Notes under the pieces: model-generated
The model's database searches: none
Told to the model about the DNA's origin: nothing
What the model saw: only the letters and a program-made list of their open reading frames with translations
Source of the DNA: JBCAWW01 sp039024315
Lineage (GTDB): Bacteria; Bacteroidota; Bacteroidia; J057
Assembly: GCA_039024315.1 (NCBI GenBank)
Contig: JBCCQN010000117.1
Location: forward strand, 1 to 25,980
Length of the DNA stretch: 25,980 nt
Direction: 5' to 3'
Position numbers and translations under genes: made by a program
In this document: positions 1 through 6,420 of the stretch, piece by piece
Layout: the number at the start of each line of letters is the position of its first letter
How positions within the stretch are numbered: position 1 is the stretch's first letter

Positions 1-300
1 AATCAGCGAGTCCATCGGCATGCTGCTGCCTATATTATCTATACTATCAGAGCGGACACTATCTTTAAATGTGCTGTCAATACCCATGGCGCTTTCGATA
101 AGAGAATCCGCCGCCAAACTATCTCCGACCATGATCGAAAGTGAATCTAGAGGAAGAACCGCCAAACTATCCACGGGGGTACTTGTCAAGCTATCCGTCT
201 GAGCGTTCAGCGAAGCTGTACTCAGACACAAAAACGCACTACAAAAAAGCAGTGAATACAAATAGCGAAACGAGACAAAGGATAGAGACATAAAAAGCAT
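1..300 (-). CDS. Secreted DS-rich protein, N-terminal part (likely DUF5683 family)
   Basis: The reading frame is open from an ATG at 300 (a second in-frame ATG is at 291) to the left edge, so only about 100 residues are visible. They begin with a hydrophobic signal peptide ending near SLNAQ. A low-complexity linker follows in which the pair DS recurs about every eight residues (TDSL, VDSL, LDSL, GDSL, ADSL, IDST, KDSV, SDSI, MDSL). The gene starts 47 bases after the parB stop on the same strand. In many Bacteroidota the gene after parB encodes a DUF5683 protein, followed by dapB and lepB. The family call rests on that gene order and on the signal peptide, because the conserved domain lies outside the window. 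The protein is probably exported and may be membrane-anchored further on. Confidence 0.6.
   Translation of the reverse strand, partial: MLFMSLSFVSFRYLYSLLFCSAFLCLSTASLNAQTDSLTSTPVDSLAVLPLDSLSIMVGDSLAADSLIESAMGIDSTFKDSVRSDSIDNIGSSMPMDSLI
201..216 (+). repeat. Dispersed GCGTTC repeat, coding copy
   Basis: GAGCGTTCAGCGAAGC is one member of the dispersed repeat family. It lies in the signal-peptide region of the leftmost gene, where the opposite strand encodes ASLNA. Confidence 0.5.
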
Positions 301-347
301 CAAAAATTACCCTAAAGTGCAGGCTTATTGACTATCGGTTGTACTGC

Positions 348-1250
348 TTACTCCATCAGTTCGAGGATGCGGTTCAGGTCTTCCACTGAACTGTAGTTAA
401 TGACGATTTGCCCTTTGCCGGCCGCATTTTGATTGATTTTGACACGACTACCAAAATGCTCCTCTAAGCCTTTTTCTACCTTGCGGAGATGAATTTCATC
501 CGTGCTAGGTTTATGGGGGGAAGCTTCCTTTTTGGGTTCTTGAGGAGTGGAGAGCTTACGCACCAAAGCTTCTGTTTGACGCACTGAGAGGCTTTTTTCG
601 ACGATCTCATCAAAAACGCGCAGCCGTAATGCTTGCTGCTCTATGCCGATCAAGGTCCGGCCATGGCCCATAGAGATGACGCCTTTGCGGAGAGAAGTCC
701 GAATATCGGGAGAAAGTTTGAGCAGACGGAGATAATTGCTCACCGTCGAACGTTTCTTGCCCACTTTGGTCCCCAATTCGTTTTGTTTGAGGCCTAGCTC
801 CTCTATCATGCGTTGATAAGAGAGCGCAATCTCAACCGGATTGAGGTCTTCACGCTGGATATTTTCGATGAGCGCCATTTCAAGCATTTGCTCATCATTG
901 GCAGTCCGGATGTAGGCAGGTAATTGGCTGAGACCCGCGAGTTTGGCGGCCATTAATCTACGTTCGCCGGCGATCAATTGGTATTGTTGATCAGCCAACT
1001 TACGCAGGGTTAGCGGCTGAATGATGCCATGTTGAGAAATAGAGTCAGCTAATTCGGAGAGTGCTTCTGCTTCAAACTCAGTTCTCGGTTGATAGGGATT
1101 GGTCTCAATTTGAGCGATAGGAATCTCTTTGACTGCGGTTGCCACAGTAGCGTTGCTAGGATCTGTATTAGCGGCAGCTTTTTGAGTAAGATCATTACCG
1201 AGTATGTCTCCGAGGCCTTTGCCGAGGGCTTTTTTTCTAGGTTTCGCCAT
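348..1250 (-). CDS. parB: ParB/Spo0J chromosome partition protein
   Basis: This is the ParB clamp, a CTPase that binds centromere-like parS sites and spreads along the origin region so that ParA can segregate the chromosome. At 300 residues it has normal length. The N-terminus is lysine- and glycine-rich (KKALGKGLGDILG), where ParB proteins contact ParA. The CTP-binding domain shows NPYQPR at 51-56 and GERR at 95-98, followed by ENIQREDLNPVE at 129-140. A helix-turn-helix lies at about 157-177 (NELGTKVGKKRSTVSNYLRLL region), and the dimerisation domain covers about 240-300. The upstream neighbour on the same strand is a pyridoxal kinase-like gene rather than parA. A weak -7-like box (TACTTTCG, minus strand) at 1310-1317 could give parB its own promoter. 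No good parS site was found in the window. Confidence 0.95.
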   Translation of the reverse strand: MAKPRKKALGKGLGDILGNDLTQKAAANTDPSNATVATAVKEIPIAQIETNPYQPRTEFEAEALSELADSISQHGIIQPLTLRKLADQQYQLIAGERRLMAAKLAGLSQLPAYIRTANDEQMLEMALIENIQREDLNPVEIALSYQRMIEELGLKQNELGTKVGKKRSTVSNYLRLLKLSPDIRTSLRKGVISMGHGRTLIGIEQQALRLRVFDEIVEKSLSVRQTEALVRKLSTPQEPKKEASPHKPSTDEIHLRKVEKGLEEHFGSRVKINQNAAGKGQIVINYSSVEDLNRILELME

Positions 1251-1268
1251 GCGATTGAGGATATAGGG

Positions 1269-1288
1269 AGTAAACAGTAGAAAGTATC
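1269..1288 (+). repeat. 20-bp intergenic repeat, copy 1
   Basis: The 20 bases from AGTAAACAG to AAAGTATC recur exactly at 5763-5782. This copy lies in the 87-base gap between parB and the pyridoxal kinase gene. Its role is unknown, and it may be a relic of a larger dispersed intergenic repeat. Confidence 0.6.
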
Positions 1289-1337
1289 AGGGCTGCTACT
1301 CTTGCTTTGCGAAAGTACAAAATTTTCTGGCCTTATT

Positions 1338-2096
1338 TTAGATCAGGAGGTCTGGGCTTTTGGCATCTATGCTCCTTTGGATACAAGCTAGGGTTTGGAG
1401 GGCGGCAAATTGCATGGCCTCCTGCGGAGAACGCTTCTGTAGGTAAAGGGCATCGACAAAATTAGCACCGAAATAATCGCCCGTACCGCCAAAATGGGGA
1501 CTCAAAAGCTGGTGGGTAAAAAACTCCCTTTTGTTTGTTTGGTGGAGGCAGACCTTGATATCCGAAGGATGAGGTAAGCTAGTCGCAAGGTAGTTGAGTT
1601 GGGGAAAGCGTTGCTCGAAAGCATTGAGTAATTCCTCGACTGAGCGTTGCGCGAAGCGGTCAAAACCCGAAAAGAGCCCCAACTCCGTAAAATTGGGTAA
1701 GGCCCAATCGGCTCGCGCCAACAATTCGGGCCAAGCCTCGATGACTTCTGCTGGTACATAAGCACGCCCGTGATCCCCCGAAACTGGATCAACAATTACC
1801 GCTTCAATTAAATCTTGAAAAGCATCCAAACATTGGCGGATAAAATGGGTTTGCTGTGCACTGCCCAAGTAGCCGATATAAACGATGAGTTTTTCCTCAC
1901 GCTGGCGGGCTAGTTCAAAGCTGCTTTTAAGTAAAGGCTCAAAAGCAACTTGAGTTTTGATGATGCCTTTGAGATTGGTCAAGCCGCTGAGGTACAAACT
2001 CGCTACTGGCAGGAGCTTGGTGCCCAAAAGTCGCATCATGACCTTGAGACTGGCTGTGCCGTGAATAGCAAGACTATGGATACAGAGAATTTTCAA
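1338..2096 (-). CDS. Pyridoxal kinase-like PfkB-family kinase
   Basis: This is a ribokinase-fold kinase that most resembles pyridoxal/pyridoxamine kinases (PdxK/PdxY), which phosphorylate B6 vitamers in the salvage pathway. The order of motifs fits: an N-terminal strand KILCIHSLAIHG (in place of the usual SIQSHVVHG type), YIGYLGS, VDPVSGDHGRAYVP, LPNFTEL, and the ATP-site GTGDYFGANFVDAL with its catalytic aspartate. No ATG is available: an in-frame stop lies just upstream, and the only candidates are TTG at 2138 (266 aa) or TTG at 2096 (252 aa). I prefer 2096 because it puts the first conserved strand directly after the start, as in the family. A weaker alternative is another PfkB-type sugar or hydroxymethylpyrimidine kinase. 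The gene lies 87 bases upstream of parB and may share a transcript with it. Confidence 0.75.
   Translation of the reverse strand: MKILCIHSLAIHGTASLKVMMRLLGTKLLPVASLYLSGLTNLKGIIKTQVAFEPLLKSSFELARQREEKLIVYIGYLGSAQQTHFIRQCLDAFQDLIEAVIVDPVSGDHGRAYVPAEVIEAWPELLARADWALPNFTELGLFSGFDRFAQRSVEELLNAFEQRFPQLNYLATSLPHPSDIKVCLHQTNKREFFTHQLLSPHFGGTGDYFGANFVDALYLQKRSPQEAMQFAALQTLACIQRSIDAKSPDLLI
1424..1438 (-). repeat. Dispersed GCGTTC repeat, coding copy in the kinase gene
   Basis: On the minus strand 1419-1433 reads CGTTCTCCGCAGGAG. The identical 15 bases occur at 4876-4890 in alkA. Both copies encode RSPQE in unrelated proteins, which suggests a repeat rather than shared ancestry. Confidence 0.4.
1641..1657 (+). 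repeat. Dispersed GCGTTC repeat, coding copy
   Basis: TGAGCGTTGCGCGAAGC differs by about two bases from the copies at 201 and 5311. It lies within the pyridoxal kinase-like gene and encodes part of FAQRS on the minus strand. Confidence 0.4.
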
Positions 2097-2253
2097 GGAT
2101 GGTTCAATTAATGCATTGTTGAAGTCCTGAAGTGGCAAAATAGTTTAGCGAAGATTAAAAAATACACCTAAGTCCTTGATAAGTTCTCAAAACTATCCAT
2201 TCAATCTTTCAAAACTTCAGCAAGTCAACAAATTCAATATCTTTGCTGCGCCT

Positions 2254-3099
2254 ATGCAAATCGATCATTTATACGTAACTGATTTAGATGGTACGCTCCT
2301 CCGCTCTGGAGCACGCTTGTCAGACTACGCCCGAGCTGTTTTGACCAGACTATTGGAGGCGGGTTTGCCTTTGACCATTGCTACGGCTCGTTCGATCACT
2401 TCGGTGCGGCAGATACTGGGAGACCTGCCGATAAAGTTGCCGATTATCTGTGGCAATGGAGCATATATGGCTTATTTGGATGATGAAAAGCATTGGTTTA
2501 CCAACTCCATTCCCAAGCCCAAAGATGCCCAGATCTTAGACATCATTCAAGAACACGAATTAGAGTCCTTTTTGTCTGCTTATACGGGGGAGGCCAATCG
2601 CCTTTTTATGACCCCCAATCGTAACGCTGGCACCCAGTGGTACTGGGAGGATCGTAGAGCGGCTAATGACCATAGATTACAAGAAATCAGTGATCTAAGG
2701 AGTGGTTTGGAGCATCAAGTGCTCTCTTTTAATATTATCGCTTTGTTAGATTCGGTACTAGAATTGCAGGCAAGTTTGCAAAGTCGGTATGCCGAAGACT
2801 TGAATATTTACATGTACGAAGAAGTGCATACCGGTGAATGGTACTGGTTGTCGGTCTATGATAGGCAAGCAACCAAAGCCAGAGGGATAGAGGTTTTGTT
2901 AGATCATATTGGTCTCAATAACAGTCAGTTAACTGTGTTTGGGGACAGTGATAATGATCTGAGTATGTTTCGTTATGCAGCCAATCCTGTAGCGGTAGCC
3001 AATGCGAAACCTGCCATACTATCTCTTGCCAGAGAGGTCATCGGACCCAATGAAACGGACAGCGTCGTAGAGTATTTGAGACATGCAATGGGTGGTTGA
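2254..3099 (+). CDS. Cof-type HAD-superfamily phosphatase
   Basis: This is a haloacid dehalogenase-fold hydrolase of the Cof/YidA/SupH type, cytosolic enzymes that dephosphorylate sugar phosphates, nucleotides or pyridoxal phosphate. Motif I is DLDGT at residues 10-14 (nucleophile Asp10, acid/base Asp12). ATARS follows at about residue 47 (motif II region), and the Mg-binding motif IV is GDSDND at 230-235. The long insert between them fits a C2-type cap. The frame extends upstream to a TTG at 2176, but the ATG at 2254 places motif I at residue 10, as is usual, so I chose it (281 aa). The gene is divergent from the pyridoxal kinase-like gene. A connection to B6 metabolism through PLP phosphatase activity is possible but not shown by the sequence. 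Confidence 0.88.
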   Translation: MQIDHLYVTDLDGTLLRSGARLSDYARAVLTRLLEAGLPLTIATARSITSVRQILGDLPIKLPIICGNGAYMAYLDDEKHWFTNSIPKPKDAQILDIIQEHELESFLSAYTGEANRLFMTPNRNAGTQWYWEDRRAANDHRLQEISDLRSGLEHQVLSFNIIALLDSVLELQASLQSRYAEDLNIYMYEEVHTGEWYWLSVYDRQATKARGIEVLLDHIGLNNSQLTVFGDSDNDLSMFRYAANPVAVANAKPAILSLAREVIGPNETDSVVEYLRHAMGG

Positions 3100-3142
3100 A
3101 TATTGGTTTTGGAATTATCATATTTTTTTTGAATATGAGTCT

Positions 3143-3754
3143 ATGAAGCTCATTCTTCCGACCTATGTGTTAAAGCCTTTTTTCCCTGCTCCACCGCCAA
3201 AACTCCAGGTTGATGAAGAAATCAAACTCCTAGCGCTAAGACCGCAGGACGCTGAACCTTTGTATGAACTCGTGGATAACAACCGCGCTTACTTAGAAGC
3301 TTGGTTGCCATGGGCATGGCAGATGCAACAATTGCAAGATATCAAGCAGTTTATCAAACAGCTCCGCTTTCGGGATGTATATTCCGGTCGCTGGGTCTTT
3401 GGTATTTGGCATCAAGAAAATTTGGTGGGTTTGATCGACTTTAATGAAGGCGACAAGTCTCAATCCAAAGTGGGTGTCGGATATTGGATTGCCAAAAGGT
3501 ATCAAGGCAAAGGCATCGTCAGTCGTGCCGTCCAACGTTGGGTTGATTATGTGTTTGAAAGTGAGACTGTCAAAAAAGTCCACATCAAATGTGCCAGCAC
3601 CAACGAACGTAGCCAAGCCGTCGCGAGACGTATGGGATTTAAACTGGCCTATATCGAGCCACCTGTCGAAGTATTGCCTGGTCAGCACCAATCCCTCAAA
3701 GTCTTTTCGATGACCTCCAAAGAGTGGCAAGCCCGCCAATGGACCATGGCTTAG
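3143..3754 (+). CDS. RimJ/RimL-family GNAT acetyltransferase
   Basis: This is a GNAT N-acetyltransferase of the RimL/RimJ type, which transfers acetyl from acetyl-CoA to an amine such as a protein N-terminus, an amino acid or a polyamine. It shows the typical start of the fold (LLALRPQDAEPLYELVDNNR), the strand WVFGIWHQENLVGLIDF, GVGYWIAKRYQGKGIVSRAV with the CoA-binding Q-x-G-K-G-I loop, and the C-terminal N-x-x-S-x-x-x-A-x-x-x-G-F helix (NERSQAVARRMGFK). An upstream ATG at 3083 would overlap the HAD gene by 17 bases and add an atypical aromatic stretch. The ATG at 3143 gives 203 residues and is preferred. The substrate cannot be told from the sequence. The close spacing suggests co-transcription with the HAD gene. 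Confidence 0.88.
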   Translation: MKLILPTYVLKPFFPAPPPKLQVDEEIKLLALRPQDAEPLYELVDNNRAYLEAWLPWAWQMQQLQDIKQFIKQLRFRDVYSGRWVFGIWHQENLVGLIDFNEGDKSQSKVGVGYWIAKRYQGKGIVSRAVQRWVDYVFESETVKKVHIKCASTNERSQAVARRMGFKLAYIEPPVEVLPGQHQSLKVFSMTSKEWQARQWTMA

Positions 3755-3817
3755 CCGTTTGCCTTTTTTGATGCAGCATATTCCGCTTTCTCTACGTTAA
3801 GGTGGAAAAGCATCTCT

Positions 3818-4243
3818 ATGAATAAAATTTTCTTTCCAGCCCTCTTGGTATATTTCTGCCTTGCTGGCTGTCAGTCCGAAATTCCCGCTCCTGGCGGGGA
3901 CCTAAGTAGCTTATACCATACTTGGACTTTGCTTGGAATTGAGCAAGGCAATGAGTATGAGGCAGTTCCCGCAGAACTCGACCCACTTAACATGGAGCTA
4001 AAGGCGCAATCCCAAGCAAGTCTTAATTCTAGTTGTAATCAAGGTGGAGGGGACTACAAGGCAGATTCCTCAGGTAGTATAGATTTTGAAACTTCGGTTT
4101 GGACCGAAGCATATTGCGGCCAATTGGGCGACCAATGGGAGCGATTGTATATTAATTCCCTAGCATCAGTGGAGCATTTTAGTATTGCTGGAGATCAGCT
4201 CTGGCTCTGGAATGATGAAGTTTCCCTCCGTTTTCAACGATAA
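3818..4243 (+). CDS. META-domain lipoprotein (copy 1)
   Basis: This is a 141-residue predicted lipoprotein. The signal peptide ends in the lipobox LAGC (Cys18). The body resembles the META/HslJ fold: SLYHTWTLLGI, then NSSCNQGGGDYKADSSGSIDF (the usual gCN-x-x-g-g-x-Y block), a second conserved cysteine in EAYCG, a helix (ERLYINSLASVEHFSI) and the closing strands DQLWLWNDEVSLRFQR. META proteins are small periplasmic or surface proteins with poorly defined roles, often linked to stress or antibiotic tolerance. The next gene, 11 bases downstream, is a clear paralog with the same cysteine pattern, so this is a tandem duplication. The family assignment comes from motif reading and is moderately firm. 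Confidence 0.75.
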   Translation: MNKIFFPALLVYFCLAGCQSEIPAPGGDLSSLYHTWTLLGIEQGNEYEAVPAELDPLNMELKAQSQASLNSSCNQGGGDYKADSSGSIDFETSVWTEAYCGQLGDQWERLYINSLASVEHFSIAGDQLWLWNDEVSLRFQR

Positions 4244-4254
4244 TCCCCTTTTTC

Positions 4255-4674
4255 ATGAAGCGTTTATTTTTTCTCTTACCCATTCTGGGAACGCTATTTC
4301 TCATCGCTTGTAAGCCACCGGAGCCTTTGCCAGTAGGTGGTGAGTTGAATCTTTTACACAAAGAATGGACCCTAGTAGCCATCGGCGGAGATACGCCTCC
4401 TAGCGATTGGGAAGCCCTCACTTTGACCCTGACAGATCGTTTAGATGCCAAGATTCTCTCTAGTTGTAATTTGGGGAGTGCCCAATATGATGTTACTACT
4501 GATGGCGACTTTTCCATGCCCTTGATAGCTATGACCAAAAGAGCTTGTCTTTTGGATGAGCGTTCCGATTGGGAAACTCGCTATATTGAGGCCCTAAGCA
4601 ATGCCGACCGCTTTGGTGTAGATAGTGAAAATCTCTATCTCTGGCGTGGCCCCAACCTTATGCATTTTCAATAA
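4255..4674 (+). CDS. META-domain lipoprotein (copy 2)
   Basis: This paralog of the preceding gene has 139 residues and the lipobox LIAC (Cys19). It keeps the same landmarks in the same order: LLHKEWTLVAIGG, LSSCNLGSAQYDVTTDGDFSM, a second cysteine in KRACL, the helix ETRYIEALSNADRFGV, and the closing ENLYLWRGPNLMHFQ. The two copies have diverged strongly outside these blocks, so the duplication is not recent. Its stop codon is followed at once by the TTG start of the alkA-like gene in the same frame, so the three genes 3818-5565 look like one transcription unit. Confidence 0.75.
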   Translation: MKRLFFLLPILGTLFLIACKPPEPLPVGGELNLLHKEWTLVAIGGDTPPSDWEALTLTLTDRLDAKILSSCNLGSAQYDVTTDGDFSMPLIAMTKRACLLDERSDWETRYIEALSNADRFGVDSENLYLWRGPNLMHFQ

Positions 4675-5565
4675 TTGGAAAAACTCCTGATAGCGCTACC
4701 GGCTGATTTTAACCAGACTAGCTGCCTACAATATCTCGACCGTTCTCCCCTCGAGTTGCTGCACAAAGTAGTAGAGGAGGATATCTATAAACTTATTCCC
4801 ATCGCTGAAGCGGAGCCGATTTTATTACGGTTGCGCTTTCTTTCTCAAAACCAATTGCAAGCAGAGTTTGTCAATCGTTCTCCGCAGGAGTCCGAAATCC
4901 AATACCTCCAGGACTATATCGAGCAGTGGTGGGACTTGAGTCGAGATCTTTCGCCCTTTTACGGCCTTGCCGAACGTGACCCTCTCTTGGGCAAAGCCTT
5001 GGTTGGCAATCGCGGTCTACGTTTGATGGGCGTGCCAGATCTTTTTGAAGCCATTTGTTGGTCTATCCTTGGCCAGCAAATCAATCTGCCCTTTGCCTAT
5101 CAGCTCAAAGGGCGTCTTGTGGAAAATTACGGACAATCCTATGAGTGGGAAGGGCAGAGCTATTGGCTGTTTCCTGAACCCGCAGCTATTGCCAATACTA
5201 CGGTCGAAGCCCTTTTTGCCCTCAAAATTACTCGCCGCAAATGTGAATATCTTATTGGCGTAGCTCAGGCCATGATTGAGGGCAAACTCTCCAAAGCGAA
5301 GCTCTTGACTGAGCGTTCGGCGAAGGCGGCCGAAAAAATCTTGGTCGCCCAAAGAGGGATAGGACCTTGGTCGGCCAACTATGTCATGATGCGCTGCTTG
5401 CGTTATCCTGATGCCTATCCTGTGGGAGATGCTGGCCTACAAAATGCGGTCAAACGCCTCCTGAGCATGGATCGGAAGCCTACCGAGGCAGAGCTTTATG
5501 AATTAGCCAAGCCATGGGCTGGTTGGGAGGCTTATGCTACTTTTTATCTTTGGGCCTCTTTGTAG
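4675..5565 (+). CDS. alkA: AlkA-type DNA-3-methyladenine glycosylase II
   Basis: This is a base-excision repair enzyme of the HhH-GPD superfamily that cuts alkylated purines from DNA. The AlkA N-terminal domain (about 1-100) is followed by the all-helical core: LFEAICWSILGQQINLPFAYQL, then the helix-hairpin-helix GIGPWSANYVMMR (about 228-240), then PVGDAGLQ with Asp252 at the catalytic aspartate position. At 296 residues it is slightly longer than E. coli AlkA. The start is unusual. The only sensible codon is TTG at 4675, directly after the TAA of the META gene and in the same frame; the next ATG is about 118 codons in and would remove the first domain. Translation therefore probably depends on coupling to the upstream gene. 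It contains two copies of the dispersed repeat (4876 and 5311). Confidence 0.92.
   Translation: MEKLLIALPADFNQTSCLQYLDRSPLELLHKVVEEDIYKLIPIAEAEPILLRLRFLSQNQLQAEFVNRSPQESEIQYLQDYIEQWWDLSRDLSPFYGLAERDPLLGKALVGNRGLRLMGVPDLFEAICWSILGQQINLPFAYQLKGRLVENYGQSYEWEGQSYWLFPEPAAIANTTVEALFALKITRRKCEYLIGVAQAMIEGKLSKAKLLTERSAKAAEKILVAQRGIGPWSANYVMMRCLRYPDAYPVGDAGLQNAVKRLLSMDRKPTEAELYELAKPWAGWEAYATFYLWASL
4876..4890 (+). repeat. Dispersed GCGTTC repeat, coding copy in alkA
   Basis: CGTTCTCCGCAGGAG, encoding RSPQE, is identical to the minus-strand sequence at 1419-1433. Confidence 0.4.
5311..5326 (+). repeat. Dispersed GCGTTC repeat, coding copy in alkA
   Basis: GAGCGTTCGGCGAAGG lies in alkA and encodes ERSAKA, just before the helix-hairpin-helix. 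It differs from the copy at 201 at two positions. Confidence 0.5.
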
Positions 5566-5570
5566 TATCA

Positions 5571-5590
5571 CCGCTGCGCGGAACGTTTAT
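5571..5590 (+). repeat. Dispersed repeat, intergenic copy (GCTGCGCGGAACG form)
   Basis: CCGCTGCGCGGAACGTTTAT starts six bases after the alkA stop. It matches the copies at 17028 and 19136 except for one base. Confidence 0.65.
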
Positions 5591-5762
5591 CTCTAAATAT
5601 CTCCTTTTCGCCTAGCGACCCCTTCGATGGGCTCTATACATACAAAGGGTGAGAAGTTTTGGTCATGTGGCCTGAAATGTCGGCTTTTGTCAAGGTGCTG
5701 ACACACCTTTTGGGACGACTTTCGTATCATTGTACTGTAATGCCTAAACAAGACGTATTTCA

Positions 5763-5797
5763 AGTAAACAGTAGAAAGTATCCCGAAAGCTTTCGGG
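5763..5797. repeat. 20-bp repeat, copy 2, joined to a perfect palindrome
   Basis: Positions 5763-5782 repeat 1269-1288 exactly. The last base begins the perfect palindrome CCCGAAAGCTTTCGGG (5782-5797). No T-run follows, so this does not look like a classical terminator. Confidence 0.6.
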
Positions 5798-5894
5798 AGT
5801 ATTCAGTATAGAGAAAAAAAGGCCGCTGAACCATATAGCTCAATTCTCCTGATTCTTAATACTGAATATTATTGTCTAAATCCTTAATACCCTA

Positions 5895-6173
5895 ATGGAA
5901 AATACCACTTATACCCCCATCACTTGTGGCCTCTACGACATGCTGGAATTGGCCGCTATGCGTCGCCAGTATATCGACATTGAGTATCAGGATGTGGATG
6001 CTGGTGGTGAAATCAAATCGCAGCGAGCTTTCATTGAAGACCTTTGGGCCAAGAATGGTGAAGAGTTTATGAAGCTCACCAATGGCACTGTTATCCGCTT
6101 GGATCGCCTGACCAAAATTGACCACTTTCAAGACGAAACCGAAAGCTGGCAAATGAGCTGCGCTTGTAAGTAA
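5895..6173 (+). CDS. rof: Rof (YaeO)-like Rho-binding antiterminator
   Basis: This 92-residue protein resembles E. coli Rof/YaeO, a small Sm-like fold protein that binds Rho and blocks RNA loading, reducing Rho-dependent termination. The match runs the whole length: YTPITCGLYDMLELAAMRR corresponds to the Rof block Y-x-P-I-x-C-x-x-Y-D-x-L-E-L-A, then the strand IDIEY, and near the end IRLDRLTKIDHF corresponds to the R-L-D-K-I-x-S-F block. The gene stands alone, with its own strong terminator 30 bases downstream. The ATG at 5895 leaves the conserved block at residue 6, as expected. Whether it acts on Rho in this organism is inferred from the family. Confidence 0.85.
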   Translation: MENTTYTPITCGLYDMLELAAMRRQYIDIEYQDVDAGGEIKSQRAFIEDLWAKNGEEFMKLTNGTVIRLDRLTKIDHFQDETESWQMSCACK

Positions 6174-6204
6174 AGAACTGTACTTCTTCCCAATAGTGAT
6201 TAGG

Positions 6205-6249
6205 GGCCTTGCCGAAAAACGTATTGTACGCTCGGCAAGGCCTTTTTTT
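6205..6249 (+). terminator. Rho-independent terminator after rof
   Basis: An 11-bp perfect stem GGCCTTGCCGA/TCGGCAAGGCC (6205-6215 with 6232-6242) encloses a 16-base loop and is followed by seven T residues. Confidence 0.88.
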
Positions 6250-6389
6250 GTGCTCACGCCCTCCTGAAAAAATTGCCTCTTCTTAAGTACTTAGACAATA
6301 GGACTCAGACCTACGAAAATCGGCGATGAAATCTATTGGGGCTGTAATGAACTTCTCGATTTTGGGCGGGTATAATGAACCCGAGGCTG

Positions 6390-6397
6390 TATCTTTG
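6390..6397 (+). promoter_or_regulatory. Bacteroidota -7 box upstream of rfbB
   Basis: TATCTTTG matches TAnnTTTG exactly and lies 23 bases before the rfbB ATG. The nearest TTTG (6361-6364) is about 25 bases upstream, longer than the usual spacing, so the -33 element is weak. Confidence 0.45.
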
Positions 6398-6420
6398 TGG
6401 CCTAGCAATTATTCATACAC

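Larger units (their letters stand above)
5566..5894. other. Gene-free stretch between alkA and rof
   Basis: These 329 bases hold no convincing reading frame. They contain a dispersed repeat copy (5571-5590), a weak hairpin (AAGGTG/CACCTT around 5692-5709), the second copy of a 20-bp repeat (5763-5782), a perfect 16-base palindrome (5782-5797) and a short ATTCAGTAT-type AT-rich run. I see no RNA gene that I can name. Confidence 0.6.

Noticed and set aside
2238..2245. TATCTTTG as a promoter for the HAD gene
   Set aside because: The start codon follows only eight bases later, which would leave almost no leader, and no -33 element is seen; kept only as a possibility.
6371..6376. TATAAT before rfbB as a sigma-70 -10 box
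   Set aside because: Bacteroidota primary sigma factors use TAnnTTTG, and a perfect one lies just downstream.
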